This document shows, piece by piece, positions 6,938 to 15,757 of a stretch of 64,000 nucleotides of DNA. This stretch comes from Fimbriimonadales bacterium (lineage in GTDB: Bacteria > Armatimonadota > Fimbriimonadia > Fimbriimonadales > Fimbriimonadaceae). Numbering within the stretch: position 1 is the stretch's first letter; each line of letters opens with the position of its first letter. The stretch spans positions 1 to 64,000 of the forward strand of contig JAOACB010000004.1 of the NCBI GenBank assembly GCA_026418055.1, read 5' to 3'. The position numbers and the translations under genes are program-made. Below the pieces are notes generated by a model, which did no database searches, had not been told where the DNA came from, and saw nothing but the letters and a program-made list of their open reading frames with translations.

Positions 6938-9393
6938 GCCGCCAGTCGGCGGATCCTCTCGTCGGCCAGTTGGAAGGCGGCTGCCGCCTCTCTCAGTTGG
7001 AAGGCGGTTTCGCGGATCTGCGCCGCCATCGCGTCGATCTCCTCCGAGCTGGCCGCCGACTCCTCTCCCGACGCCGCGACGGCCTCCATCGCCGCGAAGA
7101 TCTGTCCGGCGCCGTCCAGGGCCTCGCTGATGGAGGCGCCGTTGCGCTCGGCCGCTGCCGCCACCGACTCGAGCCTCGCGGCGAGCTCGCCAACGGCCTC
7201 GCCCGCGGCGACGGCCATGGCTTCCACGTCCGCGAAGCGGCCCACCACGGCCTCCACCAGGCTGAGCGCCTCGGCGATCGCCCGCCCGGCTTCCTCGCTC
7301 TGGGCGTTGCCCTCCTCCACCAGCCGCGTGGTCGACTCCATCGCCGACACGGCCCGTTCGACGTCGGAGCGAACGGCGTTCACCAGCTCGGCGATCTCTT
7401 TGGTGGACGCGCCGGACTGTTCGGCGAGCTTCCGCACCTCCTCGGCGACCACGGCGAAGCCGCGGCCGTGCTCGCCAGCCCTGGCCGCCTCGATGGCCGC
7501 GTTCAGCGCGAGCAGGTTCGTCTGCTCGGCGATTTGCTCGATCGCCGCGACGATGTCGCCGATGCGCTGGCCCTTGGCACCCAGCTCCCGCACCGCCTCG
7601 CTGGACTGCTCCACTTGGTCCCTGATGCGGGCGATGTTGCGCACGGTCAGCTCCACCTTGTGTCCGCCATCCCGGGCGCGCTCCGCCGCCGCCTGGGCCT
7701 CCTGCGCGATCTGCAGGCTTTCCTCAGCGGTTCGGCCCGTCGATCGTTGCGCCGCCTGCACGCTGCGGGCCGACTCGGAGATCTGCCCGAGCTGCTCGTC
7801 GGAAAGGCGATGCACGCTCTCCAGAGCGGCCCTGAGCGAGTCCATCGAGGCCGTGGTCTGGCTGGCGCCGGAGGCGAGCGTCTCGGCGGCGCGGCTGCCT
7901 TGGGACGCCGCCTCGGCCAGCCCTTGGCAGGCCTCCGACAGCTCCGCGGCCGCCGAACGCACGCGTCCGACGATCGACCGCAGGTTGGCCACCATGGCGG
8001 CGAACGCCTTCCCGAGCCGATCGCGATCCGACCGGGGGGCGACCTCCAAGGCGAGGTTGCCCGAGCCGATGGCCTCCGCCAATTCGGCCTTCTCCCTCAG
8101 GTATTCCACCAAGCCCCGGAAGGACTCGGCGAGCTCTCCCGCCTCGTCGTCGGCCCGATACTCCACCTCCACGCCGGTGTCCCCCTCGGCCACGCGGCGG
8201 CCGGCATCGGCCACGAGTCGAACGGGCCGCAGAAGCCTGGCCGCTGCGGCCGAGAAAGCCAGCATCGTGCCGACGGCCACCAGCACCGCCAGCGCCGACA
8301 GGGTGGCCAGCAGCCGGTTGCGCCCGTCCACGACGGCCTTCGCCGCGGCGGCGAAGTCCGATTCGTACGTCTTGGCTGCGAGCACCCAATCCCACGGAGC
8401 GTAGTAGGCCATGCGGACTTGCCCCGTCTCCTGGCGTCCGTCCAGGTTCTCGGAGAAGGACACCGACGCCTGCTCGCCCTCCCGGAGCGCCGTGGCCTTC
8501 TGCAACGCCTCCTCGCCGATGCCCGATCCGTCGATCTCCTGAACCTTCCTGCCGACCCAGTCCGAGTTGCCGGAGATGAGCACGCTGCCGCGCTGGTCCC
8601 CTCTCGTCAGCACGACGGACAGGTGGCCTTTCTCACCCATGCGGAAACGCTCGAGAGCCCGCCGCAGAGAGGGCACGCTCTCCATCCTCTTGCCGGCGTA
8701 GAACATGCCGACCACCCGGCCCGAGGCGTCCCGAATCGGCCGGTAGCTGGCCACGCACCATGAATCCACCACGAAGGCGATGCCGTGGTAATCCTTGCCC
8801 TGCAAGACGGTGGAGACCACGGGGTTCGGCTTACCGTCCGGGTTGACCGCCGGGATGTACGTCCCGATCGCGCGCTTGCCGTCTTTTGCGACGACCGTGG
8901 TGGCGACGCGCAGCATGTCTCCCTTCTCGTTCATCCGCTGGAAGAGCGTGGTGGTGCATCCGGTGAGCCTGCTCGCCACGTCCAGCACCGGCAGAGGCGC
9001 GCCAGGGTCGGACACCCGTCCGATCCAACGCCCGCCAAGCAGCACCTGCGGCAGGCGCACGGTCGTGGGTTGCTTGGTGAACTGGTCCACCGCCCTCCAC
9101 TCGACGGCCTCCTTGCCGAGCGAGAAGCCGCCGACCGCCCTCAGTTCCCGCTCGAACGTCGAGAGCGCGTTGGCCACCTGCTCCCGCAACAGGGCGTCCT
9201 GCGTCTCCAAGATGCGGTAGGCCCCGTCGAGGACTTTGGCGAGTTGATGATCGGTCCATTCCTCGACATGTCGCTGCACTCGCTGCGAGAAAGACCCCAA
9301 CTGCACGAACGTGGTAGCCAGAATCGCGAGCGAGACCATCAAAACCGCGGCCGCTCCGGCAGCCGCCACCTTGGCCCGGATCGAAAGCTTCAT
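6934..9393 (-). CDS. methyl-accepting chemotaxis protein with Cache domain
   Basis: 819 aa receptor. Residues 1-35 contain the first membrane helix ([21 protein letters not shown]). The extracellular region to about 300 ends in a Cache_3/Cache_2-type segment ([12 protein letters not shown] ... [19 protein letters not shown]). A second membrane helix near 365-385 is followed by HAMP ([18 protein letters not shown]) and a second HAMP-like stretch. The cytoplasmic signalling tip is intact ([19 protein letters not shown], then [15 protein letters not shown]). No C-terminal CheR-binding pentapeptide is present. ATG 9393 is chosen over longer starts because the first helix follows directly and GGGAG lies upstream. 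CheW at 13250 is the only other chemotaxis gene in the window. Confidence 0.92.
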   Translation of the reverse strand: MKLSIRAKVAAAGAAAVLMVSLAILATTFVQLGSFSQRVQRHVEEWTDHQLAKVLDGAYRILETQDALLREQVANALSTFERELRAVGGFSLGKEAVEWRAVDQFTKQPTTVRLPQVLLGGRWIGRVSDPGAPLPVLDVASRLTGCTTTLFQRMNEKGDMLRVATTVVAKDGKRAIGTYIPAVNPDGKPNPVVSTVLQGKDYHGIAFVVDSWCVASYRPIRDASGRVVGMFYAGKRMESVPSLRRALERFRMGEKGHLSVVLTRGDQRGSVLISGNSDWVGRKVQEIDGSGIGEEALQKATALREGEQASVSFSENLDGRQETGQVRMAYYAPWDWVLAAKTYESDFAAAAKAVVDGRNRLLATLSALAVLVAVGTMLAFSAAAARLLRPVRLVADAGRRVAEGDTGVEVEYRADDEAGELAESFRGLVEYLREKAELAEAIGSGNLALEVAPRSDRDRLGKAFAAMVANLRSIVGRVRSAAAELSEACQGLAEAASQGSRAAETLASGASQTTASMDSLRAALESVHRLSDEQLGQISESARSVQAAQRSTGRTAEESLQIAQEAQAAAERARDGGHKVELTVRNIARIRDQVEQSSEAVRELGAKGQRIGDIVAAIEQIAEQTNLLALNAAIEAARAGEHGRGFAVVAEEVRKLAEQSGASTKEIAELVNAVRSDVERAVSAMESTTRLVEEGNAQSEEAGRAIAEALSLVEAVVGRFADVEAMAVAAGEAVGELAARLESVAAAAERNGASISEALDGAGQIFAAMEAVAASGEESAASSEEIDAMAAQIRETAFQLREAAAAFQLADERIRRLAA

Positions 9394-9474
9394 GCCCCAA
9401 TCTCCCTTTTCAAGGAATCGGCGCACCCCTCGGGCTTCTTGACCCCCGCCGCGTCGGGACGGCCGGCCCACGGG

Positions 9475-9480
9475 TACTCT
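9475..9480 (+). promoter_or_regulatory. candidate -10 hexamer of purB, leaderless type
   Basis: TACTCT ends 8 nt before ATG 9489. The short palindrome CTAGGCCTAG (9479-9488) lies between and touches the start codon. Confidence 0.35.
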
Positions 9481-9488
9481 AGGCCTAG

Positions 9489-10796
9489 ATGATCGATCGC
9501 TACTGCACCCCCGCGATGGAGGCGATCTGGAGCCGCGAGGCCAAGTATCGGCGGTGGCTCGAGGTGGAGCTGGCCATCTGCCGCGCCCACGCCGAGGCGG
9601 GCGCCATCCCTCAGGAGGACCTGCGCGAGATCGAGGCTCGAGCGGCGTTCGACCTCGCTCGTTGCGACGAGCTCGAGCTGGAGACGCGCCACGACCTGGT
9701 GGCGTTCGTGCGCAACCTCGAGGAGAACGTGAACGCGGGGGGGTCGACGGCCGGTCGGTGGATCCACTACGGCGTCACGAGCTACGACGTGATCGACACC
9801 GCGCTCGGCATGATGCTGCGCGACAGTTGCGGGGTGCTGCTGGCGAGCCTGGACCGCTTGGACGCCGAGGTGGTCCGCCTGGCTCGGGAGCACGCCGACA
9901 CGCCGGAGATCGGGCGCACCCACGGCATCCATGCCGAGCCGATCACCTTCGGCTTCAAGGTGGCCAACTGGAGGGCCGAGCTGCAACGCAACCGCCGTCG
10001 CCTCGAGGCCCTTCGCGAGGAGGTCGCCGTGGGCAAGGTGAGCGGCGCCGTCGGCATCCACGCGCACACCGATCCATGGCTCGAGGCGCGGGTCCTGGAG
10101 CTCCTCGGCCTCCGGCCCGACGAAGCCAGCACGCAGATCGTCAACCGCGACCGCCACGCCGCCTTCCTGAACGGCTTGGCGTTGCTGGCCGCGGGGCTCG
10201 AGCGCATCGCCACCGAGCTGCGCAACCTCCAGCGCACGGAGATCTTGGAGGTGCAGGAGGCGTTCGCCAGCGGTCAGACCGGCTCGAGCGCGATGCCCCA
10301 CAAGCGCAACCCTTGGAACAGCGAGACCGTGTGCGGCCTCGCCCGGCTGCTGCGAGCCAACGCCCACGCCATGCTGGAGAGCGTGGCCACTTGGCACGAG
10401 CGCGACCTCACCAACTCCTCGCTCGAGCGCGTCATCCTTCCCGACAGCTGCCACTTGGCGGACTTTCTGTTGAACCGCCTGACGAGGATCCTCTCGGGCC
10501 TGCAGGTGTTCCCCGATCGCATGGCCGCCAACCTTCGGCAAATGGGAGACCTGGTGTTCAGCGAACACCTGATGGTGGCCTTGGTGGGCAAGGGCATGGC
10601 CCGGGCCGACGCCTACAAGGTGGCCCAGCGGAACGCCGCGCGCGCATGGGAGGGTCACGACTTCCGGAGCTGCGTCGAGGCCGACCCGGACGTGCGGGCG
10701 CTGCTGACGGCGGAGGAGTTGGCGCGAGTGTTCAGCCTGGAGCACCACCTGCGCAACGCCCGGCACACGCTGAGGGCGGTGGGGATCGAGGTGTGA
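9489..10796 (+). CDS. purB: adenylosuccinate lyase
   Basis: 435 aa enzyme of the fumarase/aspartase superfamily. It cleaves fumarate from adenylosuccinate and from SAICAR in purine synthesis. The N-terminus [24 protein letters not shown] is typical of the bacterial enzyme. [16 protein letters not shown] near residue 140 carries a catalytic histidine, and the superfamily signature [11 protein letters not shown] near 265-276 is complete. No other purine genes are nearby. Its stop is followed after one base by the GTG of the next gene, so they form an operon. A -10-like TACTCT lies 8 nt before the start, with no ribosome binding site. Confidence 0.96.
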   Translation: MIDRYCTPAMEAIWSREAKYRRWLEVELAICRAHAEAGAIPQEDLREIEARAAFDLARCDELELETRHDLVAFVRNLEENVNAGGSTAGRWIHYGVTSYDVIDTALGMMLRDSCGVLLASLDRLDAEVVRLAREHADTPEIGRTHGIHAEPITFGFKVANWRAELQRNRRRLEALREEVAVGKVSGAVGIHAHTDPWLEARVLELLGLRPDEASTQIVNRDRHAAFLNGLALLAAGLERIATELRNLQRTEILEVQEAFASGQTGSSAMPHKRNPWNSETVCGLARLLRANAHAMLESVATWHERDLTNSSLERVILPDSCHLADFLLNRLTRILSGLQVFPDRMAANLRQMGDLVFSEHLMVALVGKGMARADAYKVAQRNAARAWEGHDFRSCVEADPDVRALLTAEELARVFSLEHHLRNARHTLRAVGIEV

Positions 10797-10797
10797 C

Positions 10798-11565
10798 GTG
10801 AGGTTCGGTCTGTGCTGCGGACCGGACCGGGCGCCCGATGCCTTGAGGGCGGGATTCGACTACTCCGAGCTGCCCGCGGCGCCCTTGGCTGAGCTCCGCC
10901 CCGAGGAGCTGAAGTCGCTCGCCCGCGAGGCGCTCCCGGAGGCGACGAACCTGTTCTTCTCCGGAAGCGTGCGGCTTTACGGGCCCGGAGCGGCGGATTG
11001 GCGACCGATCGCCGAGAGAACCATCCGTGCCGCCGCTGGCGCCGGGGTCCGCGTGATGGTGCTAGGGAGCGGCGGGGCGCGCCGCGCGCCCGAAGCCTGG
11101 ACCGCCGAACAGGCCGAGCGGCAGTTCCTCCTGGTGGCCGAGGAGCTGCAGAGGATGGCGGAACCGTTCGGCATCCGCATCGCGCCAGAGCCTCTCAATG
11201 CCGACGAGTGCGACGTGTGGAACGACCAAGGGGCCTTGGCGAGGGCTCTCGCCGAGAGGGGCGTCGGATACTGCCTCGACAGCTACCACCTCCTGCATTG
11301 GTGGCGCCGGAGCGAGCCCGAGGCCGAGCGACCGAGCCGGCGGTTCCTGGAGGAGCAGATCCCCCATGCTCCGGTGCATGCGCACTGGGCGAACTTCCCC
11401 TTCCGTTCCTGGCCTAAGCACGGGGACCCGGCGGCGCAGGCGGTTGCGGAGCGCCTTCGGACCGTGGGATACGACGGCAGAGTCAGCCTGGAGTGCCGCT
11501 TGGAGTGGCCGTCGGACGCGGAGCCCGCCCTGCTGGCCCTGCGCGGCCTGTTCGAGCTGTCCTAA
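10798..11565 (+). CDS. sugar phosphate isomerase/epimerase-like TIM-barrel protein
   Basis: 255 aa of the xylose-isomerase-like TIM barrel (AP endonuclease family 2) superfamily. Metal-ligand-type motifs are visible: IAPEPLN near residue 130, YCLDSYH near 157, HAHWAN near 198 and VSLECR near 229. Such proteins include hexulose-phosphate epimerases and hydroxypyruvate isomerases; the substrate here is unknown. The start is GTG at 10798, one base after the purB stop. The alternative of a longer frame is ruled out by the in-frame context. The convergent ribH gene overlaps its end by 4 bp. Confidence 0.8.
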   Translation: MRFGLCCGPDRAPDALRAGFDYSELPAAPLAELRPEELKSLAREALPEATNLFFSGSVRLYGPGAADWRPIAERTIRAAAGAGVRVMVLGSGGARRAPEAWTAEQAERQFLLVAEELQRMAEPFGIRIAPEPLNADECDVWNDQGALARALAERGVGYCLDSYHLLHWWRRSEPEAERPSRRFLEEQIPHAPVHAHWANFPFRSWPKHGDPAAQAVAERLRTVGYDGRVSLECRLEWPSDAEPALLALRGLFELS

Positions 11566-12032
11566 CCCTCCGAGATCTGCCGCACGACGGAGAGCATCTC
11601 GACGGCGGCCTGGGCCGCCTCGCGCCCTTTGTTCCCGTGCTTGAGGCCCGAGCGGTCCAGCGCCTGCTCGGCGGTGTTCGGGGTGAGCACGCCCCAGGCG
11701 ATCGGAACGCCGGTCGAGGTTTGCAGGCCCATCAGAGCGGAACCCACGTCAGAGGCGAGCAGTCCCGCGTGGGGTGTCTCGCCCTGGAGGATGCAGCCCA
11801 ACGCCACGACGGCGTCCGGCCGGTTGCTCGTTCGAGCCAGCAGGGCCCGCACCGCCACTGGGATCTCCCAGGTGCCCGGCACGTGCACGACCTCCACTTC
11901 GGGGGCGCCGAGCCTCTGGAGCTCCTCCAGCGCGCCATCCAGCAAGGCGCGCGTCACGAGCTCGTTCCAGCGGCTCACGACCACCGCCACGCGCTTGCCC
12001 GACGCATCCAGCTTGCCTCGGATCGTGTTCAC
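11562..12032 (-). CDS. ribH: 6,7-dimethyl-8-ribityllumazine synthase
   Basis: 156 aa, normal length for the penultimate enzyme of riboflavin synthesis. It condenses 5-amino-6-ribitylamino-uracil with dihydroxybutanone phosphate, typically in a 60-subunit capsid. Motifs: SRWNELVT near 20, VPGTWEIP near 51, ALGCILQGETPH near 76-87 with the catalytic His at the end, and GVLTPNTAEQALDR near 115. The start is GTG 12032, and CATACT lies 7 nt upstream on this strand. No other rib gene and no FMN riboswitch were seen next to it. Confidence 0.95.
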   Translation of the reverse strand: MNTIRGKLDASGKRVAVVVSRWNELVTRALLDGALEELQRLGAPEVEVVHVPGTWEIPVAVRALLARTSNRPDAVVALGCILQGETPHAGLLASDVGSALMGLQTSTGVPIAWGVLTPNTAEQALDRSGLKHGNKGREAAQAAVEMLSVVRQISEG

Positions 12033-12039
12033 GGCCCAG

Positions 12040-12045
12040 AGTATG
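12040..12045 (-). promoter_or_regulatory. candidate -10 hexamer of ribH, leaderless type
   Basis: On the minus strand CATACT ends 7 nt before the GTG start at 12032; no ribosome binding site lies between. Confidence 0.35.
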
Positions 12046-12056
12046 GCATTCGGCCG

Positions 12057-13151
12057 TCAGGGATTGAGGGGCGCGAGCGTCTCGAGGATCCGCTTCGGCT
12101 CGTCCGGTTGCTCGGGGTTGGAGCCGAAGTACAGCCAGCGGACGATTCCATCCGCCTGCACGAGCATCAGGAACGGCGTGCCCGGCAACCCGAGCCTGTC
12201 CTCCACCACGTCCTTGCCGGCCATGTGCACGGGCAGACCTGGCACGGGCTTGCCGTCGTAGGAGAGGTACGCGACGTTGACGCCCTTGGCGGGCAGGGAC
12301 TCGAACGTGCCCCGCAGCGCCTGCAGAAGGCGGCGGGAGGGCTCGCAGGACGCGCGCACGGCCACGATCAGCAGACCCTTGGGTCCCTTCAACGCGTCGA
12401 AGCCGACGCGCCGCCCGTTGGGCGCGGTCAGCGCGAAGGAGGGCAGGCGGGAGCCGATCTGCACCGGAACCGGGTCGCGCTCGAAGAACACGGGCGTGAA
12501 GCCGCTGGGGATGCGAGGCTTGAAAGCCGCGTCCGGGATGCTCTGCAGCAGGCGCCAGTTGCTGTACCTCTGCTCGCTGCGGCGCGTGCCCATCATCGAT
12601 CGCACCTCCAGGCGATAGCGCAGCAACCGGCCTTGGTCGTCGATCCACAGGTCGGCGGTGGCGGTTCCCATCGGGTTCGACGCGGAGGTTTGCACGTGGT
12701 CCACGCCGACCGTCCCGATCTTCTCCCGACCGAGGAACTTGGCCGGCCGGCCGTCGCTGGGAACCGCCTCCGAAACCTTGCGCGCCAACAGGTAGTTCGG
12801 CAGGCCGATCGAGGCCGTTCTCGAGATCGCGGAGTCCGGGAAGGGCAGGCCGCCGGGCACGGGCGGGTACTCGGCGTAGTTGCGCGTCGCCCTCTCGAGC
12901 TCCAGAGCTCCCCAGGGACCGGCCGCGAACGTGTAGTCGCTCGGACCCCACTTCATGGCGAACAGCAGCCGGCGGTTCTGCGCGAACACCAGGCTGCCGG
13001 TGCCCTTGCCGGGATAGCCCTCCATGGTGGCCTCCAGGTCCACGCGGAACACCGGCGCGGAGCGCAGGTACCGATCGAGCCGCTGGATGGCGGCGTCGCC
13101 CGTGGCAGGTTGCGCGAGGGCGAGGGGCAGAAGCAGAGCGCCGATAGCCAC
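12057..13151 (-). CDS. secreted fusion of LolA-like domain and thioredoxin-fold domain
   Basis: 364 aa with a short signal peptide (MAIGALLLPLALAQPATG). Residues 20-230 look like a LolA/DUF2092-type lipid-binding half-barrel (FRVDLEATMEGYPGKGTGSLVF ... TATADLWIDDQGRLLRYRLEV). Residues 240-360 form a thioredoxin/AhpC-like fold (SRLPSFALTAPNGRRVGF, GLLIVAVRASCEPSRR, and the cis-Pro segment GLPGTPFLMLV). The active site reads CEPS, with only the first cysteine, so it is not a classical dithiol oxidoreductase. The start is GTG 13151, with CATAAT 9 nt upstream on this strand. Role unknown; it acts outside the cytoplasm. Confidence 0.75.
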   Translation of the reverse strand: MAIGALLLPLALAQPATGDAAIQRLDRYLRSAPVFRVDLEATMEGYPGKGTGSLVFAQNRRLLFAMKWGPSDYTFAAGPWGALELERATRNYAEYPPVPGGLPFPDSAISRTASIGLPNYLLARKVSEAVPSDGRPAKFLGREKIGTVGVDHVQTSASNPMGTATADLWIDDQGRLLRYRLEVRSMMGTRRSEQRYSNWRLLQSIPDAAFKPRIPSGFTPVFFERDPVPVQIGSRLPSFALTAPNGRRVGFDALKGPKGLLIVAVRASCEPSRRLLQALRGTFESLPAKGVNVAYLSYDGKPVPGLPVHMAGKDVVEDRLGLPGTPFLMLVQADGIVRWLYFGSNPEQPDEPKRILETLAPLNP

Positions 13152-13160
13152 GATGCCCGC

Positions 13161-13166
13161 ATTATG
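13161..13166 (-). promoter_or_regulatory. candidate -10 hexamer, leaderless type
   Basis: On the minus strand CATAAT ends 9 nt before GTG 13151. The same GGGC-CATAAT-GCG context recurs at 14334 and 15746. Confidence 0.4.
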
Positions 13167-13249
13167 CCCGGTTCCGGGCGAAGTCCCGTCGGTTTGCCGG
13201 GAAGCGGAGCGCAGGGCTTTGGCATATGCAGGAGAGAAGGGTGCAGGCC

Positions 13250-13696
13250 ATGGCGGAGAACAAGTACGTGGTGTTTCGTTTGGGCCAAGAGAAGTACGCG
13301 ATGCCGATCGAGAGCGTCGAGAGGATCCTGCCGCGGCAGGAGGTGACGCGTCTGCCGAAGAGCCCCAAGGTCATGCTGGGCGTGTTCGAGATGCGCGGAT
13401 CCACGCTTCCGGTGATCGACGCCAGGCTCCGGTTCGAGCTTCCTGCGGGCGACGAGGCGCACAACTTCGTGGTCGTGCTCACCCAGGACGGCCGCTGCGC
13501 GCTGAGCGTCGACCGCGTCGAGGGCATCGTGACGCTGTCGGAGGACGCCATCGAGGACAAGTCGGCCATTCTGGACGGCAAGGACGACGGGTTCATCCGC
13601 GGCATCGGCAAGCATGGGGACCAGCTCTTGGTGGTTCTGGAACCCAACGGCCTCGCGCCCAAGTCCATGAAGAACAGGCTGGCGGCCGCGGCCTAG
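13250..13696 (+). CDS. cheW: CheW-like chemotaxis coupling protein
   Basis: 148 aa, a single CheW domain. CheW links receptors to the histidine kinase CheA at the membrane arrays. Visible family features: YVVFRLGQEKYAMPIESVERIL at the start, PKVMLGVFEMRGSTLPVIDAR in the centre, and DRVEGIVTL near 90. ATG 13250 is preferred to ATG 13226 because a purine-rich ribosome binding site (AGGAGAGAAGGG, 13230-13241) lies 8 nt before it. No cheA, cheY, cheB or cheR is in the window; the nearest receptor is 4 kb upstream. It could also serve a type IV pili or other Che-like pathway. Confidence 0.88.
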   Translation: MAENKYVVFRLGQEKYAMPIESVERILPRQEVTRLPKSPKVMLGVFEMRGSTLPVIDARLRFELPAGDEAHNFVVVLTQDGRCALSVDRVEGIVTLSEDAIEDKSAILDGKDDGFIRGIGKHGDQLLVVLEPNGLAPKSMKNRLAAAA

Positions 13697-13711
13697 CAGC
13701 AAGCCCGCCGC

Positions 13712-14311
13712 TCAGTCGCGCGGCAGCCGATCGAGGATCGGCTGCCAAGCGCATTCCAAGACCCGCTCCTTGGGCAGGGTCGCGTCCAGGACCACCCACC
13801 GATCCGGTTCCAGGCGAGCCTCCTCCAGAAAGCCTCGGCGGACTGCCCGATGGAACTCCAGCGGCTCTCGGTCGAGGCGATCTCTGCTCTGCAGGCGCGC
13901 CAGTCCGATCTCCGGAGGCAGGTCCAGCAGCACGGTGAGGTCCGGCTTGAGGCCCGCCGTGGCGAAGGCGTTCCAGCGACGCAGCTGGTCGAGGTCCAGA
14001 CCTCTTCCGTAGCCCTGGTACACCACGGTGCTGTCGGCGTGGCGGTCGCACAGCACCACGCGCCCTTCCGCCAAGGCCGGCCGCAGAACCTTCGCGGCGT
14101 GTTCGGCCCGATCGGCTAGGAACAGGAACAGCTCGGTCTTGGGGTCCATGCCCGCGCCCTCCAGCAGCAGCCTGCGGATCTGGCCGCCCATGGCAGCTCC
14201 GGGCTCGCGCGTCACGAGGGTGGCGCGCCCCAAGGCGCGGAGCCGCTCGTCCAAGGCCCCGATCAGAGTGGTCTTGCCCGCGCCCTCCGGCCCCTCGAAG
14301 CTGATGAACAC
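13712..14311 (-). CDS. tmk: thymidylate kinase
   Basis: 199 aa enzyme that phosphorylates dTMP to dTDP. The P-loop FEGPEGAGKTT is at residues 5-15, followed by REPG near 39, which carries the conserved arginine. DRHADSTVVYQGYGRG near 95 matches the DRY motif region, with DRH in place of DRY/DRF. The frame is open far upstream. GTG 14311 is chosen because it gives the normal N-terminus VFISFEGPEG and TATCGT lies 7 nt before it. It is divergent from the CPBP protease gene, with only 36 bp between the two starts. Confidence 0.93.
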   Translation of the reverse strand: MFISFEGPEGAGKTTLIGALDERLRALGRATLVTREPGAAMGGQIRRLLLEGAGMDPKTELFLFLADRAEHAAKVLRPALAEGRVVLCDRHADSTVVYQGYGRGLDLDQLRRWNAFATAGLKPDLTVLLDLPPEIGLARLQSRDRLDREPLEFHRAVRRGFLEEARLEPDRWVVLDATLPKERVLECAWQPILDRLPRD

Positions 14312-14318
14312 CGGGCAG

Positions 14319-14339
14319 ACGATACCCTTGGGCCATAAT
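14319..14339. promoter_or_regulatory. compact divergent promoter of tmk and the CPBP protease gene
   Basis: On the minus strand TATCGT (14324-14319) lies 7 nt before the tmk start. On the plus strand CATAAT (14334-14339) lies 8 nt before ATG 14348. Both would give leaderless or near-leaderless mRNAs, and the two -10 elements are only 9 bp apart, so the polymerases would compete. Confidence 0.4.
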
Positions 14340-14347
14340 GCGGTGCG

Positions 14348-15400
14348 ATGTTCCCCTCGCGCCCCCGGCCCAGCGCCGAGACCGCCTTCGTGGCCGTGCT
14401 CGGGCTGCTGGCTCTGGCGGCCTATCTGGGCGTCTACTGGCCCTTCCGAGAGGGCTCGGCGGCGACTCCGGCGCAGGTGCTGGGGATGGTGCCGCTGCTC
14501 GCGCTGGCCGTCGGCTTCGCCCTGCCGATGGGCTCGGAGCAGGCGGTGGAGGCTTGGCGGCGGGCGATCCGCGCGCGCCCGGGGCTCGTCTGGCTCTGCC
14601 CGTCCAGCCTGAGCCTCGCCTACCTGTTCGGCGCCGCGGCGGCGGGGCGATCGCTTTCCGAGGCGCTGGGGCTCGCCGTCTACCTCCATGCGCCCGTGGC
14701 TCTGGCCGTGGCCGCCGGACGCGCGTCGGAGCGGAGCTGGGCGGCTCGGGCGGCGGATTGGGCGTTCGTGCTCGCCGCATGGCTGCCGATCCAGCTGCGG
14801 TGGATCGATCTTCCCACGATCCCCTTGCCGGAGGGCAGGGACCAGGTGAAGCTCGACACGCTGCTCGCCGCGGCGGTGGCCTTCTGGTCGATTCTGGTGG
14901 CGCGGCGCCTCGAAGGCTTCCAGTTCCGGCTGTTCTTCACGCGCGGCGACCTGCATCTCGGCCTGAAGGTTTTCGCGGCGTACGCGCTCGTGGCGCTGCC
15001 TCTGGCGTTGGCCACCGGCTTCGTCCGGACCGGATGGGCGTTCACGCTGCACGAAACGGAGTTCCAGCAGCCGGCCTGGCTGGTCTACCCGTTGCTGCCG
15101 GTGGGCATGTACTTCGGCGTGGCGCTCATCGAGGAGGCGCTGTTCCGAGGGCTGCTGCAGAACCTGCTGGCGCGCACGCTCGGTTCGCCCTGGGTCGCGC
15201 TGGCCCTTGCCTCGGCGGCCTTCGGCGCCGTGCACCACAAGTTCGGGCAGCCGGGCCTGTATGTGCTGTTCTCCTCGCTGGCCGGGGCGTTCTACGGCTA
15301 CGCCTACCTTCGGACGGGCCGCATCATGCCGGGCGCGGTGGCGCACGCTCTGGTCAACAGCGTCTGGCTCGCGCTGTTCAACCCCATGGCTTCCCGCTGA
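14348..15400 (+). CDS. CPBP-family intramembrane metalloprotease
   Basis: 350 aa with about eight membrane helices. The CPBP (CAAX protease and bacteriocin-processing) motifs are complete: EEALFRGLLQN near residue 260, FGAVHH near 292-297, and AHALVNSVW near 332. These residues bind the metal within the membrane. Family members cleave membrane proteins or prenylated substrates; the target here is unknown. It is followed by a strong terminator at 15534 and a long non-coding stretch. Confidence 0.88.
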   Translation: MFPSRPRPSAETAFVAVLGLLALAAYLGVYWPFREGSAATPAQVLGMVPLLALAVGFALPMGSEQAVEAWRRAIRARPGLVWLCPSSLSLAYLFGAAAAGRSLSEALGLAVYLHAPVALAVAAGRASERSWAARAADWAFVLAAWLPIQLRWIDLPTIPLPEGRDQVKLDTLLAAAVAFWSILVARRLEGFQFRLFFTRGDLHLGLKVFAAYALVALPLALATGFVRTGWAFTLHETEFQQPAWLVYPLLPVGMYFGVALIEEALFRGLLQNLLARTLGSPWVALALASAAFGAVHHKFGQPGLYVLFSSLAGAFYGYAYLRTGRIMPGAVAHALVNSVWLALFNPMASR

Positions 15401-15457
15401 GCCGCCAAACCGACAAGAGGAGCGGGGGCCCCCTCATTGGGTAACCCTTAAACCGGG

Positions 15458-15486
15458 TGGGGCACGCGACGGAGTCGCATGCCCCA
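15458..15486. repeat. imperfect palindromic hairpin
   Basis: TGGGGCA and GCGAC (15458-15470) pair with GTCGC and TGCCCCA (15474-15486) around a GGA loop, with one A/C mismatch. The architecture (GC arms, one internal mismatch, 3-nt loop) is the same as the hairpin at 55939-55967, so both may belong to a dispersed repeat type. Confidence 0.5.
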
Positions 15487-15533
15487 ATTCTCCCTGCGCG
15501 CAATCGCGCCTACCCGTCACGCGGGCCTTCATT

Positions 15534-15556
15534 GCGAGCCTGAGGCTCGTTGTTTT
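15534..15556 (+). terminator. rho-independent terminator after the CPBP protease gene
   Basis: CGAGCC (15535-15540), loop TGA, GGCTCG (15544-15549), then TTGTTTT. This is the clearest intrinsic terminator in the window. Confidence 0.7.
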
Positions 15557-15650
15557 CGTCCTGTCTCACGTTGTCCCGGCGAGCTTCCTTTTCTCGAGTC
15601 TCACCTCGCGGACAGACTACTTATACTATAGGCCGATTCCGCGGATTCCT

Positions 15651-15672
15651 CCCCCGTTTTTTTGGGGTTTTT
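15651..15672 (+). terminator. second possible terminator or T-rich hairpin
   Basis: CCCC and GGGG flank a loop of one G and seven T, followed by TTTTT. The stem is short (4 bp), so this is tentative. Confidence 0.35.
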
Positions 15673-15745
15673 CCGCTGGCCTACACTCCTGTAGACGGAT
15701 CGAGCGCGTCGAGGGGTTCCGGAGGCGGGGGCGTCGGAGCTGGGC

Positions 15746-15751
15746 CATAAT
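15746..15751 (+). promoter_or_regulatory. candidate -10 hexamer of hflX, leaderless type
   Basis: CATAAT within GGGCCATAATGCG, ending 6 nt before the GTG start at 15758. The same 13 bases precede the CPBP gene at 14331-14343 (GGCCATAATGCG). Confidence 0.4.
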
Positions 15752-15757
15752 GCGCCC

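Larger units (their letters stand above)
15401..15757. other. 357-bp intergenic region rich in hairpins and T-tracts
   Basis: No gene was found here. The region is clearly less GC-rich than its surroundings in 15590-15690. It holds a 12-bp-stem imperfect hairpin (15458-15486), a rho-independent terminator (15534-15556), an AT-rich stretch with TATACT (15622-15627), a second T-rich hairpin (15651-15672), and the -10 hexamer of hflX (15746-15751). Confidence 0.6.

Noticed and set aside
6874-8763. Long plus-strand open frame (629 codons) opposite the chemoreceptor gene
   Set aside because: Arg/Leu/Gly-rich composition without any recognisable domain; it mirrors the GC-rich third codon positions of the real minus-strand gene, which has clear MCP motifs.
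11995-12060. FMN riboswitch before ribH
   Set aside because: Only about 25 bp separate ribH from the upstream gene and the -10-like hexamer lies 7 nt before the start, leaving no room for the aptamer.
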